Below are positions 23,791 through 35,568 of a DNA stretch of 64,000 bases, one piece after another. Made by a program: the position numbers and the translations under genes. The first letter of the stretch is position 1. Each line of letters opens with the position of its first letter. The notes below the pieces were generated by a model, which had not been told where the DNA came from, did not search any database, and saw nothing but the letters and a program-made list of their open reading frames with translations. The stretch lies in NCBI GenBank assembly GCA_022264855.1, contig JABYQU010000031.1, forward strand, positions 124,001 to 188,000, in the 5' to 3' direction. The stretch comes from Lenzites betulinus (Eukaryota; Basidiomycota; Agaricomycetes; Polyporales; Polyporaceae).

Positions 23791-26700
23791 CTGTGGCAAC
23801 TGAAGAAGGTTACTCCAGGAATGATAGCTTTCAGTGCTATGGTGGTATGTTATATACTTGATACGCACTGAGTATGATTTAATCCAACAGGCCGTATTTC
23901 TACTCTCTACCGACGACACAGTTCCTCAGACTGGCAACACTGGCATCAAGTACCTAGAGCTCTTCAATGGCGCTCCCACAAACACATGCAACCTTCAAGC
24001 TGTATCAACAAGAACTTCTGGGGATCAGCGGCACCTCCAACGAGAGCTTCAGCTCTGATACCAGCCAGTGGGTGCGTGATTGGTGAGGCAGCGCACAAAG
24101 CATGCGACTAGGGTTGGGCAGCCACCCAGTTTCTTCAGCGGATAATCGCCAACATGGAGGAGTCTGCGAAACGCAGGGTGGCGGATGTGTGTGTGACCAA
24201 AATACTTGGCTGCGTCACGTGAGGCTTCCATTTGTAGGCAACTCCGACTGCGATGCAGTGACGCATTTACACGTAGGACTTGGGGTATCCGCATTGAGCC
24301 TGTCTTTGCCGCCATCAACATCACATGTCTCCTGTATACCAATTTCTATCTCCACAGCCGCTGCCCGGACGTTTCCTCCAATGCGGGTTGGTAATCTCCT
24401 GTAAGTAGCCCCTCTGTCATCACGTACCACCTCATCCATACCACTGTCTGCTGTGTCTCCATCGATCATGGTGTTGCTGTACCCATCCTGGTGATACAAC
24501 ACACTGGCCTCTTACAAGCATTGTCCTCAACCCCCCACTGCCACGAATGATGCAGAGCTCTGGCATTGAAGCCCAGTCAAAAGTCGGTCCGTGCCATTAT
24601 GTGCGCCCACGGGGAAATCTGTGGCCCCGGTTTGGCACATACCAGTGCAGAAAAAATGGCACTACCACGGAATGAAAGCTGCACCAATCTGCACCCCTCC
24701 GTGATATTATGGGACAGCTGACGTGTGGCGCAGATCGCATGGACTCTTGGGATTTGTACGGATCCATGCAGAGTTATGCAGATGTACACATATTCACTCG
24801 GAATCACTCGTATTTGAGCAGTCCCACCTGCCGAACATGCATTATACTAAGCAGGTCGCAGAATCGCCCGGATCACCACGGAGGTGTACATATTAGCTCT
24901 GTGCAAATCCCGCTGTTCTACTGTCCCATACCCCGCTTGCTTGCCAGCGTCAATATGCCTTCCTTCTCCCATGTCTCGCATCGAGGGGTGTGTAGCCCTA
25001 TGGATACAGTATCAAACAGTGCTTCCCAATATAAGGACAAATCGACGTACCGCACGTTATGTATCGCCGAGGCCCGAGTACGCTTGAAGAATATCTTCCG
25101 GTGTCTGTAGAGAGCTATGAGAGCATCCGGAAGTACTAGGTGGGGGTGCCGGCACAATCACGCTGCTATCAGTGGATGAAAGGTATCTGAGGCAGCGTTC
25201 AGAATGTGCAAATAGCGGGGACATACCTGGTCATGTTATCTCTATACCAGCGGGACTCAGAGTACTCACCTAGCATTGAGGGTCGAGGGAGTGCAAGCTT
25301 AGACATACCTTGAGGTAGCCTAACATATTCCAACACGCATATAGGAAGCTTACTATTTTGAAGGAACTTACCTGCGATGGCAGGCTGCTATTGTCAAGGA
25401 ATGCACGTACCCGGGCCCATACTAGCAGTCTCGTTATAACCCGAGAGATCCGTTACCTTGTGATGTCCAAGGGAGGAACTCCATCGGCGGGGAACTGCAC
25501 ACGCTGGCGAAGGTGGGGATAGTGGTGGTAGAAAGAAGGACAAGAAGGGGCGCTGGATTAGATATGTGGCCGCTGGTTTAAGTATGTTCACTTTGGGATA
25601 TTTGTGATGAGTACAGTGGGGTGTATATATGCCTGGAGTCGACGGGAGAGCTTGCGCAACACAGCTGTTTGAACGCACTCAAACACTCCATGTTTGATTG
25701 AAATGCGTCCACACACAGTACCGGGGACGAAGCATGCGCAAGCCTGGCCAAGCAGCAAAAAGTGGGGGCCAACGCCTGTCCGGTTTCACGCAGATTTGCC
25801 CATTGGCACTCCGCATTTTCGGAGCTGCGCTGACATGCGCGTATTCACACGGACCGACTTTTGACTGGGATTGAAGCTGCGATTTCTCCAAACTGGCCTG
25901 TGTCACCTTCGCGTTGGCACCCTGCGCATCCTCCTCGAACAGTTCTGGAGCAAGGTATCACCCTCTTTGTCCCCCGGGGTGACCACCACCCACACCCCAT
26001 TGACCTGGAGATGATCACCATCCTCAAGCGATTGATCAACTTTGCACACCTCAGCACAATGAAAGCACTTGCCACCAGAGTCATAGACAAGCTGTGGCCA
26101 AGCAGGGTGATTATCAATCGTTTCCCTTGCCTTTCTCCCTCTCTATCAGCCTTAACGGCTGTCCACGACATCTGATAACTGGATAACTGGCTATCCACTT
26201 GTTGCGTCCAAGTGTGCACTGGAGATTACATACAGCATTGATATCTTCCCTGTAGGTAAACAGCTTCCACCTGATGGAAGTTACAAATTGCTCTTGCAAT
26301 TCTTCAGAGTAGAGAATGAGGTCGGCTACACTATTCACTGGATCATTGAACAAGGAGTACCCGGCGGAGGTGTATTTGGCGCAGCTCTAGAGCATTGGTT
26401 GTTAGATCTCTCCATGCCATGAATTTCATAGCAGCATACTGCCTAGTGATGAGCAATGATAGGCAGTCATTTAATTTTTAATTCAGGGGTAGTCTCACTA
26501 CAAAATCTTGTGATTCCCGCAGCAGGTAGTGGTAGACTTTGATTATTCCCTATCATGAAGCTGATCTGCTTATGTCAATACACACAGTGGCAGCAATTGT
26601 AGGGATGTAGGGGGCAGGGGAAAAGATTGCAGCAGGGCGGGACCATGCAAACAGGTCAGGGGAGCCAAGGGTAGCCTGGGATAGCTGTGGAGAGGCTAAC

Positions 26701-27110
26701 ACATCCAGCACAGCAGGACTTGTCATGGCCAGCATACCCGCAGCTGTGAGGTTGAAGACAGCTGCACTTTTCACACATGCAGTATGAGCAGTTCCCAGCT
26801 ATATTACCACAGTAGCAAGTAGAGCTTGCACATTGTGCCTTATTGTGCCTTGCTGCAGTCTACCAAGACCACCTGGGTGTTTATAGGATAGCCATATACA
26901 TGCTGCAAACAATCAACCACCTGATTTGAACATGTTTTGATCACATTAAGAGCCAAACACCTATTGGGAGATAAAGATGATCGCCCAATTACTGAGAGAG
27001 GAGCATGCATGCTCCTCCAGGGGAATGCTGAGGGAGGGAGGGGCTCAGGGGAGTTTCTGCAGCATGTACTTTTTGCTCTGTGGGACTTCTGAAGCACATT
27101 GCAGAACTGA
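23457..27110 (-). repeat. Giant palindrome, right arm (3,654 bp)
   Basis: Inverted copy of 19,722-23,375. The outer edge is CATTGCAGAACTGA. CAGAACTGA recurs 11 bp further out (27,122-27,130), and no target-site duplication links the two outer flanks. One difference from the left arm was seen, at 26,056. Confidence 0.95.
24572..25869. mobile_element. 1.3 kb TIR element in right arm
   Basis: Mirror copy of the 20,963-22,260 element with the same TIRs and 7-bp flanks. Because it sits at the exact symmetrical position, it was already inserted before the arm was duplicated. Confidence 0.8.
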
Positions 27111-27119
27111 TGTCAAGTA

Positions 27120-27719
27120 CAGAACTGAAAAGTTTTCAAAGTGTGGATAGACCACTGGACCTGAGCTGAAGCTTGTTACACCAGTATTGGGGCCCCGGGA
27201 GAAGAAAATAATTGTGCTCTTCTATGATGAATGTTGTTTCCATGTGAATAATTACAAGTGCTCAGCCTGGTGGGTGTTTCCATGACCCTTTAAAGCTTAT
27301 TTGTGGGATGGCTTCTGCTGGGTGGGACCATCTTGCAGAAGAAGGGCTGCAAACATCTAATCTACATCTCAGACTTTATCACTAAACCCACTGGGCAGCT
27401 GGTGCTGCTTGATACAAATGGCAGCATACTTGAGCATGTGCACAAGATAATCTATTCAGGCTTGAATGTTAATACTTGGTGGGACACAGTGCAGCTCATT
27501 GAGCAAGTCAAGAATGTAATTAGGATTTCTGATAAGGCCCATCCCAGCTGCACCATTCAGTTCATCTTTGACCAATCATCTGCTCATGTGTCCCTCCCCC
27601 CAATGCACTGCAAGCTTTCAAAATGAACATGTCAGATGGCAGAAAACAATGCAAATAATGCAATATTATCATTTCACAGTCCAATCTGATGGTCCCCTTT
27701 CTATAGTCAAGGGAGTGGA
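27120..27719 (+). pseudogene. DDE-superfamily endonuclease transposase relic
   Basis: The reading contains, over two frames, TGPELKLVTPVLGPREKK, then IIVLFYDECCFHVNNYKC (catalytic-type D-E-x-x-F), then HLIYISDFITKPTGQLVLLD. The longest intact stretch (27,303-27,626) ends FIFDQSSAHVSLPPMH, where the second Asp lies in FDQSSAH. This is the common Agaricomycete DDE_3-like transposase. Stops and frameshifts separate the parts, and the C-terminus is cut off by the LTR-like repeat that starts at 27,720. Confidence 0.7.
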
Positions 27720-28450
27720 TGTTAGGACCATGCTGCCCAGAAGACAGAAGTCCAGTGTGCCTGGGGGTCAGAGTCCAAAGTCTGGGGGTGAAGTCCAGGA
27801 TGGAAGTTTGAGCTAGACTTATCAGCACATAGGCTAAGGATGCACAGCATCCTTAGCCTATGTGCTGAGCAGACTCACCATAGGTCCTCTATTTCAGATT
27901 AATGAAGTTCTGGGGTGGACATGAGGTCCAGTAGAAGTTGGGGGTATAGTGGGAAGAATAAGTACATGCAAAGAAAAGAAGCCAGAGAGAAATATGAAGT
28001 CTGGACAGACTTTGGAGCTCAGGATTAGTGTTTGGAGGTCAGACAGGGGTAGGAGAACAAAGGAGAAGTTTGGATTACAATGAGATATCTGAGCTAAGTA
28101 TCTAGGACATTCTTAAGTACATATTTATAGGTACAGGGCCTATTGTCTAGTAAGAACAATAAAGAAAGATATATATGAAATTTAGAACCTGGGGTATATA
28201 CAGGATTCTGAGGTCTAAGATAAGAACAATAAGACATTATTGTATTTACAAATAAAACATGAAATGGTATAATATAATGAAATTGGATATATAGAATTTA
28301 GATTCAGGATTCAGGATTCAGAGGTTGGAGCGGGATTTGAACTTCAGGGTCAGAGCACAGGTAGAGCCATATAATGGGTCACACATTCTCCAAACATTAT
28401 CCTTGTTATACTTTTGTAACAGCAGCTGTCATAGCCCTTGATGGTAACTA
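27720..28450 (+). repeat. Decayed LTR-like repeat, relative of 6114-7015
   Basis: It starts TGTTAGG like the 6.1 kb copy and keeps the order of landmarks (GAAGTCCAG and GGAGTT-type words, AGGAATAT/AACAATAA segments, GTAACAGC near the end). CpG sites are largely replaced by TpG/CpA. The right end is not clear. It interrupts the DDE transposase. Confidence 0.4.
27822..27868. repeat. Perfect hairpin
   Basis: CAGCACATAGGCTAAGGATG and its exact reverse complement are separated by a few bases, giving a stem of about 21 bp. It lies inside the LTR-like repeat. The role is unknown. Confidence 0.85.
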
Positions 28451-29077
28451 GTTAGAGGGGTTCATTTTGGCTCCCTCTTGAGAATAATAGTGCAGAAGCA
28501 GATGTTGCTAGTAGAAGTGCATAAGTGCACAGAGAGACAAAAGCTAAGATCCACAAAGATCTAAGTGAAAGTATAATGGCAAAACTAAGTGTTGTGTTTA
28601 TATGCACATGGCTCTTGCCATAAAAAGGGTGTGGGGCAATTGAAATGTGGAGATCAGGTGTATGTGTGTTGTTTATATTTGATGTGCTACCAAAATCTAT
28701 AGTAGTGTATGGTGAAAATTTATGGTGGGGTATCCCCCATAGTCATATGTGATCTTCAAATAGTGTTTTGGCCAAATATATTTGCTAAAATTAACTAGTC
28801 AAGGCCCCCAACCCTAATCTGAGTCCTGATATTGAAATGGTGGTGCATATACACCTAAAGAAGCCCTTTTCATAGGAATAAGTCCACCTCAACATCTAAT
28901 TACAAAAAGCAGGAGGGTGCATGTAGCCTGGACATGAGCAAATCTTCTCAAGAGTAACAGCTAGCTCTTGAGGCAGCCCTTGGCATAATGTTTAATATGA
29001 AATGTATGACATTGCTATTTGGGCCTAATGTAAGAGAGCATGAGCAGGGTTCATAAGCTATAGTGATATAGGCATGT
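28451..29077. other. AT-rich stretch, no gene
   Basis: CpG-poor sequence without credible open frames or repeats that I can match elsewhere in the window. Confidence 0.4.
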
Positions 29078-29408
29078 TGTCAGGATAACATTTGCCAGTG
29101 GCTGTTGAGTGCACTGGTGAGGTTCAGAAGGCATCAAGCCTAGGGAGATGTATAGCTGAGAGTACAAGGTAGGAACAGGAGATCAAAGCTAGGGCTCTGT
29201 GGTGAGCCTCATAAGTCTTATATACAAGTGGGATTAAGTTATATCCTATATGAGTCAGAGTTCAGAGGGAGTCACTAGCAGTTGTAATAAGTCAGGAGGA
29301 GTCCTATTGAGTCACACTAAGCCATAGTGTCCAATAAGTCACTGGGAATCATATTGAGTCGCTACTAGTGCTGTCAAGTCATGATCCATAATAGGAGAAA
29401 TTGTAACA
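29078..29408. mobile_element. Solo LTR, copy 2 (331 bp)
   Basis: Begins TGTCAGGATAACA and ends AATTGTAACA, with a perfect 5-bp duplication CATGT (29,073-29,077 and 29,409-29,413). It is a diverged copy of 7801-8130, with most differences being CpG to TpG/CpA and G-to-A changes inside the GAGTC words. The giant element begins 23 bp further on. Confidence 0.85.
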
Positions 29409-29424
29409 CATGTAGTATAATAAT

Positions 29425-29431
29425 ACAAGCC
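29425..29431 (+). repeat. Left target-site duplication ACAAGCC
   Basis: The same seven bases occur in direct orientation at 58,925-58,931, immediately outside the right end of the giant element. Confidence 0.7.
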
Positions 29432-31178
29432 ATTACACCACAGGCAGGAGCTGGGAATCGACGCGAGGGAAGGAATAGAAAATTGGACCCAGAGTTTTCC
29501 TGACTGGGCTATATCAGTAGAAACTCGTAGGAGTGAATAGTCAAGATTTAGCCGCCCTATCGCGGCCGTTTCGCAAACGTCCACAGGCAAGCTGAGAGCA
29601 GACATGTTCGCTCTGGTGAAATGACTGGGCAACGAAGCCTTTGTATGGAATTTCTGTGGGCCGTACAGTGGACTTGAAAGTCAAACCATCGGTCGCCAAA
29701 CCGGGCCATAACTTGAATGCGCTTTGTTAGCCTCGGCTAGTCTTGGTTTGTACTCCTTTTCGGCATTCGTTCATGTTGTGGATAGGTTACTTATCCACGG
29801 ATTATCCGTCCATCAGATTGTGCACAGCTTATGTAGCATATCTGGCTGCGGAAATCGCGCGGATTGCTTAGCTTACATCAAGGCTGAAATAATCTGGAAA
29901 GGAAGGTGAAAGACAAAGCAACACACAGCTTTCTAGGGCTGGATAGGCACGAGTAAGACAGTGTATCTCTGACATTTCCGTGTCGGTAATATGGCTCATG
30001 TAAAGGTTACCTATCGTGCCCCGAGGAATGAGAGCAAAAGGTAAAATATCCGTAAGCTTGCGACACGACGCGACGCGACCCCACACGACGCAACGCGACC
30101 CCCCGACCCGCCGCAAGACACCACGCCTCCCCATACCACGGCACGCGGCCCCCCGACCCGCCGCGCCACTTCCCGGCGGCATTCCCTCGACACCGCACCA
30201 CGCCTTGCACGCTGGGCCACCCCTGAGAGCCCTCGCGCGCGATGTGCAATACACACCCACGGTCCCGCGCCACCCACGCGCGCCCCCTCACCATCCACGC
30301 GCGCCCCCTCACCATCCACGCGCGCCCCCTCACCATCCACGCGCGCCCCCTCACCATCCACGCGCGCCCCCTCACCACTCACGCGCGCCCCCTTACCACC
30401 CTTGCGCCAAGGCGTCCCCGCAAACGGCGCCGTCTGCACCCAAAAACGTAGACCGCGGGTCGTGCCGCGCACACGCAGCCATGTCCGCACTGCACGCATA
30501 CGCCGGGTCTACCCACATGCACGGGTCGCCAGTCCCCCGTGCGCGGCGACGATGAGACTCTCCTGCACACCCGGCGCGTACGTCAACTGCACCCCGCGCT
30601 CGCGCCATTTCTCCTGCCAACATGCACATCGCGCTGCACCGACACTGAAGAAGGCGGCTCGAAGGCTCCTCCGGCCGCTCAAAGACTCCTCCGGCCGCTC
30701 GAAGGCTCCTCCGACCGCTCAAAGGCTGCCCCGCAAACACCGCGGGCATCTCCTCGCGCACCGTACGTGCTCCATGCATTCCACGCGCGTCGACTGTCGC
30801 TCACGCGTAACTTCACACCGCAGCCTTCGCCTGAGCAGCCAAGGCGCTCCTTCCTGCCACGCGCCCCCGCACGACCCAAAAACGAGCTACGTTTTGCATA
30901 CCTGCCGCGCCCGCTACACACGCTGATATTCGCGGCGTTATCTGCGGTATGCAATACGCACGGGTCCCAAAGGGCGCCGCATCTCGTCCTCGCGCGCCGC
31001 GAGGATGCACACTGGCGTCCTCCCGAACGGGCGGGTCATGTCGTATCTGCGCCGTCTTTGCGCTTCGTACACACTCGTCGCATGATATGCAATGCACCGC
31101 GCAGCCTCCACGAGAGAGCAGAGATCAGCGCGATACATCCCATAGCAGGCGCGATGCCCGCGGCTCACGCTGAGGGCG
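29432..31178 (+). repeat. Left terminal inverted repeat (1.75 kb)
   Basis: Positions 29,435 to about 30,530 pair with 88356-p in the right TIR. Inner positions pair with 88006-p, because the right copy has about 350 extra bases. Differences seen are a one-base change in a C run near 30,536 and a base change near 31,015. The outer 600 bp are of mixed composition; the inner part is very GC-rich with tandem repeats. Long overlapping open frames here reflect composition and are not credible genes. Confidence 0.95.
30274..30402. repeat. 21-bp tandem repeat in left TIR
   Basis: Six to seven copies of CCACGCGCGCCCCCTCACCA plus one base (21-bp period). The right TIR has the mirror array at about 57,954-58,082. 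Confidence 0.9.
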
Positions 31179-31346
31179 CCATATTGTATCCCCCCAGCCA
31201 TTTCACTCGAGCTTCAGCTAGCGATGAATGACATACCTATTGCCACACGGTATCAATACCTCAAGCGCACGACGATCTTGTATATATTTTGTGATAGGAT
31301 TCCTCGCGCGCTATGCTAATTCTGTGAGGAACCGTCAGCGACCGGG

Positions 31347-34300
31347 CTAACTAGCAGTACAGGACTCTGAGCCTGAGGTAAGACTTACCCTGTCTAGTGA
31401 TACAGCGACAACACATTGCCTGTCGATGCCGTCAGGCGTATAAGTATACGATGCAAAGTGGGATACGATATCCCGTGTGCGTATGACATGTTGGTAGTCG
31501 TATACTTCATCATAGTAGAGTCGTGCCATGCCATGCGTGAATTGCTGATATGGATCGAAAGCTTGATGTGGTGCCGAAAGAGGCTTGTATTCGCGGACGA
31601 CCAAGTGAACCTCCTTGATGCAGGTATCCCCTTCGGTGCGCAGATGCTCGAAGATTTGAGTAATCTGTCCAGCTACGATCTCGCAGTGGCCGTCGTCGTT
31701 GGGTCCAGCCTTACGGAAGAGCAAAAAGGAATTACGCAATGCGTCATCGCGCGTCGCGAAAGTCACACCCGCGTGAGTGGTCCAGGGGAGGAATAATGCG
31801 GTGGAAGGGAGCAATGGTCGATCGTCGTCGGTGGGGTTATGTCGCGAGGCGAATGGCGCATGATCGGAGAGGGCGTTGACATAGCTCAGGAGGGCCTTAT
31901 AGAGCGTAGGGTTGAGCTCTTCTTCGGCTCCGTAATGACGGGAACGCGACCGCACAGAAGCTTCATCAGACCCAAAAGATGATACAGCCTCCATGATACG
32001 ACTTCCACGCGCAGCATCATGGAAGGCTGTCTCGAAGGCATGCACCAGTGTTCGGAACTCCTCGGTGTCTGGCCACGATTCGGAAGCCATCTGCCATCGT
32101 AATTTGGCACCGATGTAGAAGTAGCGCATGAACGTCTTCGGCATATCCGCTGAAACATGTCAATCAGTTTCTGTATAGCGCACAGAAGGATTTGTCGACA
32201 TACCTGCTCGAAAGTTGGTATTCAGCCGCTGAAGCAGCCCATTATACCGTTCAAACGGGAACGTCCACCAGGATAGGGTAGGGCCAAAGAGAAGTAGACA
32301 CTCCCTCAGGTGCAGTGACAAATGATGGTTTGGCACGAGGTCTGCGTCGTAGAGTGAGCGGAGCCCTCGCAGATAGTTTAGCATGTGAGTGTCGAATGCA
32401 TGGGCCCGCTCTGCAGACATGGTGCGTCGAGACACGAGGTCGACAGCCGCAACAAGATGTAGAAAGTTCTTCAAAGCTAGCCGTTCATGTTCTGTGGAGG
32501 ACGCAGTTCCCCACAACCTGACGAGTGTGATGACCATGTTGACCGTGCACACCGTACGCCAGTGGTCGGCTTTCAGCTTGCCATGACTCGCGCTGCCAAA
32601 TGTTGCTGGGGGCTTTGAGAGCCAACTAGGGAGGTGGGCGGCGCGAATGTCTCCTCTGATCGCTTCTAGAACATTCCCAGAAAACACAGTGTGGCCAAGC
32701 GGGTCAGGCTCAGGTGCGGTGTCGGCGGATATATGGAAATGATCGGTTGCATAGGAAAGAGGGGGAGGGATGCGCAGGGATTCAACGCCGTCCGGCGCCG
32801 ATGAGACCTACATGAGCCGTCAGCAGGAAGAAGTGTCTGGCTACAGACGGAACATACCCAAGCAGCGAGTGCGCTCGCGAGGTCGGCTTTCGTCGGCGAC
32901 GATTTCATGATCAAGACAGAGTTGTTGAAGCTGATGACCGCCTCCAAGTAGTCCTTTCGGACGGACGCAACCATGCTCGACGAGCCCTTTCGCAGGCCTG
33001 TCACAATGCGCTGCAACGCCGTCCTCTGCATATCGGGTGTATGAGCCGTCGATCGCTTGCGTTGCTCATCGCGGTTTTCTGCAGTCTTGAGACCCCATAT
33101 GGAGATGCAATGGTGATTGAGCTCGCCCAGAAACAGATTGTGCATAGCGTCAACGAGAGCGAACCGCGTGGGATCCCAGTATGGTAGCCGCAGCATCTCA
33201 GACCAGCGTACGCCGTACTTGTCGAAGAGGGCCTTGCGCCGGGCCTCTGTCTCCGCGTCCCTCCACTCCTCTGCTGCTTGAAGATGTTCGCTCCAAGACC
33301 GAGACATCGGCCAGGTTTCTCTGTCGAGATTGCAAATGTTGCCTTTGAGAAGTGGGCAGAACGAGCAGAAGCGGTGCGCGCTGTGATGTGCAAAACCCGC
33401 AGTCTTCCGCAAGGCGGGGAGATCGCAAACAAGAGGTATGACCGCTGCACGAACCAAGCAGCCTGCCGGTCGCTCCACCGTTTCACTAACATACACACCT
33501 CGATCCCAGAAGACAATCAGCTCGTCGATGAGCGGCTTGAGAAGGTGGTTGAGCTGCGCTAGATGCGGTTCCCTGGGTCCAGGAATGATTGCGACAAGGT
33601 AGATGTTCTCAGGTCGGTAACGGAGGTGGGGAGGAAGGTTGAGACAGGCCATGTAAATTGCGCCGATGGAGTGCGATTTGCCAGCCTGCTTGTTGCCGTA
33701 CGGGTTGAGCCAGTCGACGAACAGAGAGAATGCGAGGTGCAACGAGCCGTCTGGTTGGACGGAGAACAAGGTACGACCGTCAGGTCCGACGAAGTCGCGT
33801 AGCGCCGGGGTGCTCATGATGTCGCTCCAAGTGGTGCTGTAGCCAGATCGACCCCAGCCTGCTCTCATCAGCGATTCAAGACCCGGACGGGACAGTAGTT
33901 CTGCGATCCATGACTTTGCGCTACGATAGACGTAGGGTCGCCGAGGTACGCACTCCAGGTCGTCAATACCTTGCCCAGCTTTCCGTCTGCGACGACCCTT
34001 CCGACGATCCTTCGCTTCCAGTAGCAGCTCGTCGCAAGGCGGCTTATCAGTTTCCACGAAGTTGCACCTCATAGGATACGTTGGTGGTCCGTCGTTCGTG
34101 CTCGGGGGTCCAGGAGGGTATATGGCAAAGCAGCTTGGACATGATGCGTAGACCACAAGCTCGGGATCAAGATCCAGGAGTTTCAGAGCCGTGCGGACGT
34201 CCGTTGGAATCTGGCGAAGGAGGTTGCGGTGATCCTCGGTCAGCGCAGAGGGGCCGCCTGACAGCATGATAGACCCGAGCAGCACGACTTTGATGGTAGC

Positions 34301-35369
34301 AAGTATGACATTTGCGTACGGACGTGCAACGTGAGCCAATGAGTGCAACGCGCAGACCATGGTAAGCGCAGCGATGAGGAAAGGTTGCATGTTCTGTCTA
34401 AGACGTGAGACTGATGCTAGTACAAGCGTGAGCCGCTGCAGAAAGACACTCATATAATGGTACGTACGAGGGGGCACAATGAGCGGAGTACTTGTGTTTG
34501 AATGGAGGTGGAAACCGGGCAAGCGCGCGAGTACCTTCTCACGGTCCCATGAATAATCCTCGAGAGTGTCAAGGCGACTTAGCTCGGACTTCAATCGCCG
34601 TAGGATGCTTGCGCGTTGCCCATCCGTGGCCTTGTCCCCGGTGGGGAGCTGCTTTGTCTCGAAGCATGACACCTCGCCAAGTAGCCAACTTCGGTAGGCG
34701 AGGAAGGCGATGTTCTGCGCGTCGTCTGCCATGAGGGGTGGTCGTTGATCGAGGAAGGTCGTCGGCTTGGCAGAGAAGGTGAGGTGTACGGTCTTTGGGA
34801 CACGACGAGATCGATGATGCAATTGGCTTTGAACCTGGGACAAGTATTTGTTGCGGACCTCGAGTACATCAGAGACCTAGGAGGAGGATCGTATGGGTTA
34901 CAAGGGGGATACCCGCGCATACCTGTACTCACCGGAATTGGCAGTGGCAGATCCGAGCGTTGCCCCACTGATGCACCAGGCTGAATATCTCCACCCTGGA
35001 AGCGGGTTAACCAGAGCATCAACACAATAATGATGGCTACAATACCTGCGCCATTCGTGGTCGTTTGCTGGCTCGAGTGTCCTCGTCACCGGCCGATGTG
35101 TCATCTTGCTGGCGCTTTGCAGTCGAATTTCGACCTTCGGCCTGAGAGGCAGATTCGCCGATCGAAGACATCGTCGCCAGCATGATGGTGTCTTCTATTA
35201 TCGCAACGTCACGAGCCGCATGCTGGGACGCCCGCGCTCGTTTGCCGTCCTCGACCTTGTGGAGTTTCCGAGTGTGGAGGGGCTGGAGTGACCCTGGGCG
35301 GAGGTCCCCCCGTTCATCTTCGTATTCGTCAAGAATACAGACACTGCAGAGGCAAGGAGCGTCAGCCAT
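31347..35369 (-). CDS. tnp2-type DDE transposase of the giant element
   Basis: Five exons join in frame: 35369-35046, 34995-34933, 34876-32858, 32807-32204, 32149-31347, giving 1,270 aa. All introns are GT...AG and 50-57 nt. The N-terminus has a CLCSVC motif and a basic stretch (SKRPRMA). The central part matches tnp2 (PF02992-like) transposases of mushrooms. Landmarks: a CPSC cysteine pair (about aa 375), FSLFVDWLNPYGNK (about 513-526, first catalytic-type Asp), VCDLPALRK (about 612), HRFCSFC (about 631) and VDAMHNLFLG (about 704). The C-terminal ERYNGLLQRLNTN segment precedes the last intron. The start is the ATG at 35369, which opens the conserved N-terminus. No stop or frameshift is seen, so the gene looks intact. 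It points toward the nearby left TIR and presumably moves the element. Confidence 0.85.
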
Positions 35370-35568
35370 GTAAGTCCTAGACTCCTAGATCACAGCTTGT
35401 CTCGTATTTGCAGTCAATTATGAGCGTAGAGTCCCATAACAGACAGACCTGAGCTATTGAGGGCGATGGAGGAGGAGGAGGGTCAGAAGGCGCAAGCAAG
35501 TCGCTTTGTCATTGAACAATCGATAGTGTACAAGCCAAAACGGGAATGATGGTGATGGGAGGTGTTCA

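Noticed and set aside
19722..27110. Reading the palindrome as a transposon with 3.65-kb TIRs
   Set aside because: The outer flanks share no target-site duplication, and the inner junction is a Tc1 breakpoint rather than a coding core.
30240..30420. Possible telomeric or CRISPR-like array
   Set aside because: The 21-bp units are contiguous with no spacers and do not resemble TTAGGG-type repeats.
30007..30926. Overlapping long frames in the left TIR (MVRGRAW-type repeats)
   Set aside because: They translate a 21-bp tandem repeat that keeps all frames open; there is no coding bias or domain.
31347..35369. Plavaka or KDZ assignment for the transposase
   Set aside because: The CPSC, VDWLNPYGNK and VDAMHNLFLG blocks fit the mushroom tnp2 family; Plavaka- and KDZ-typical motifs are not visible.
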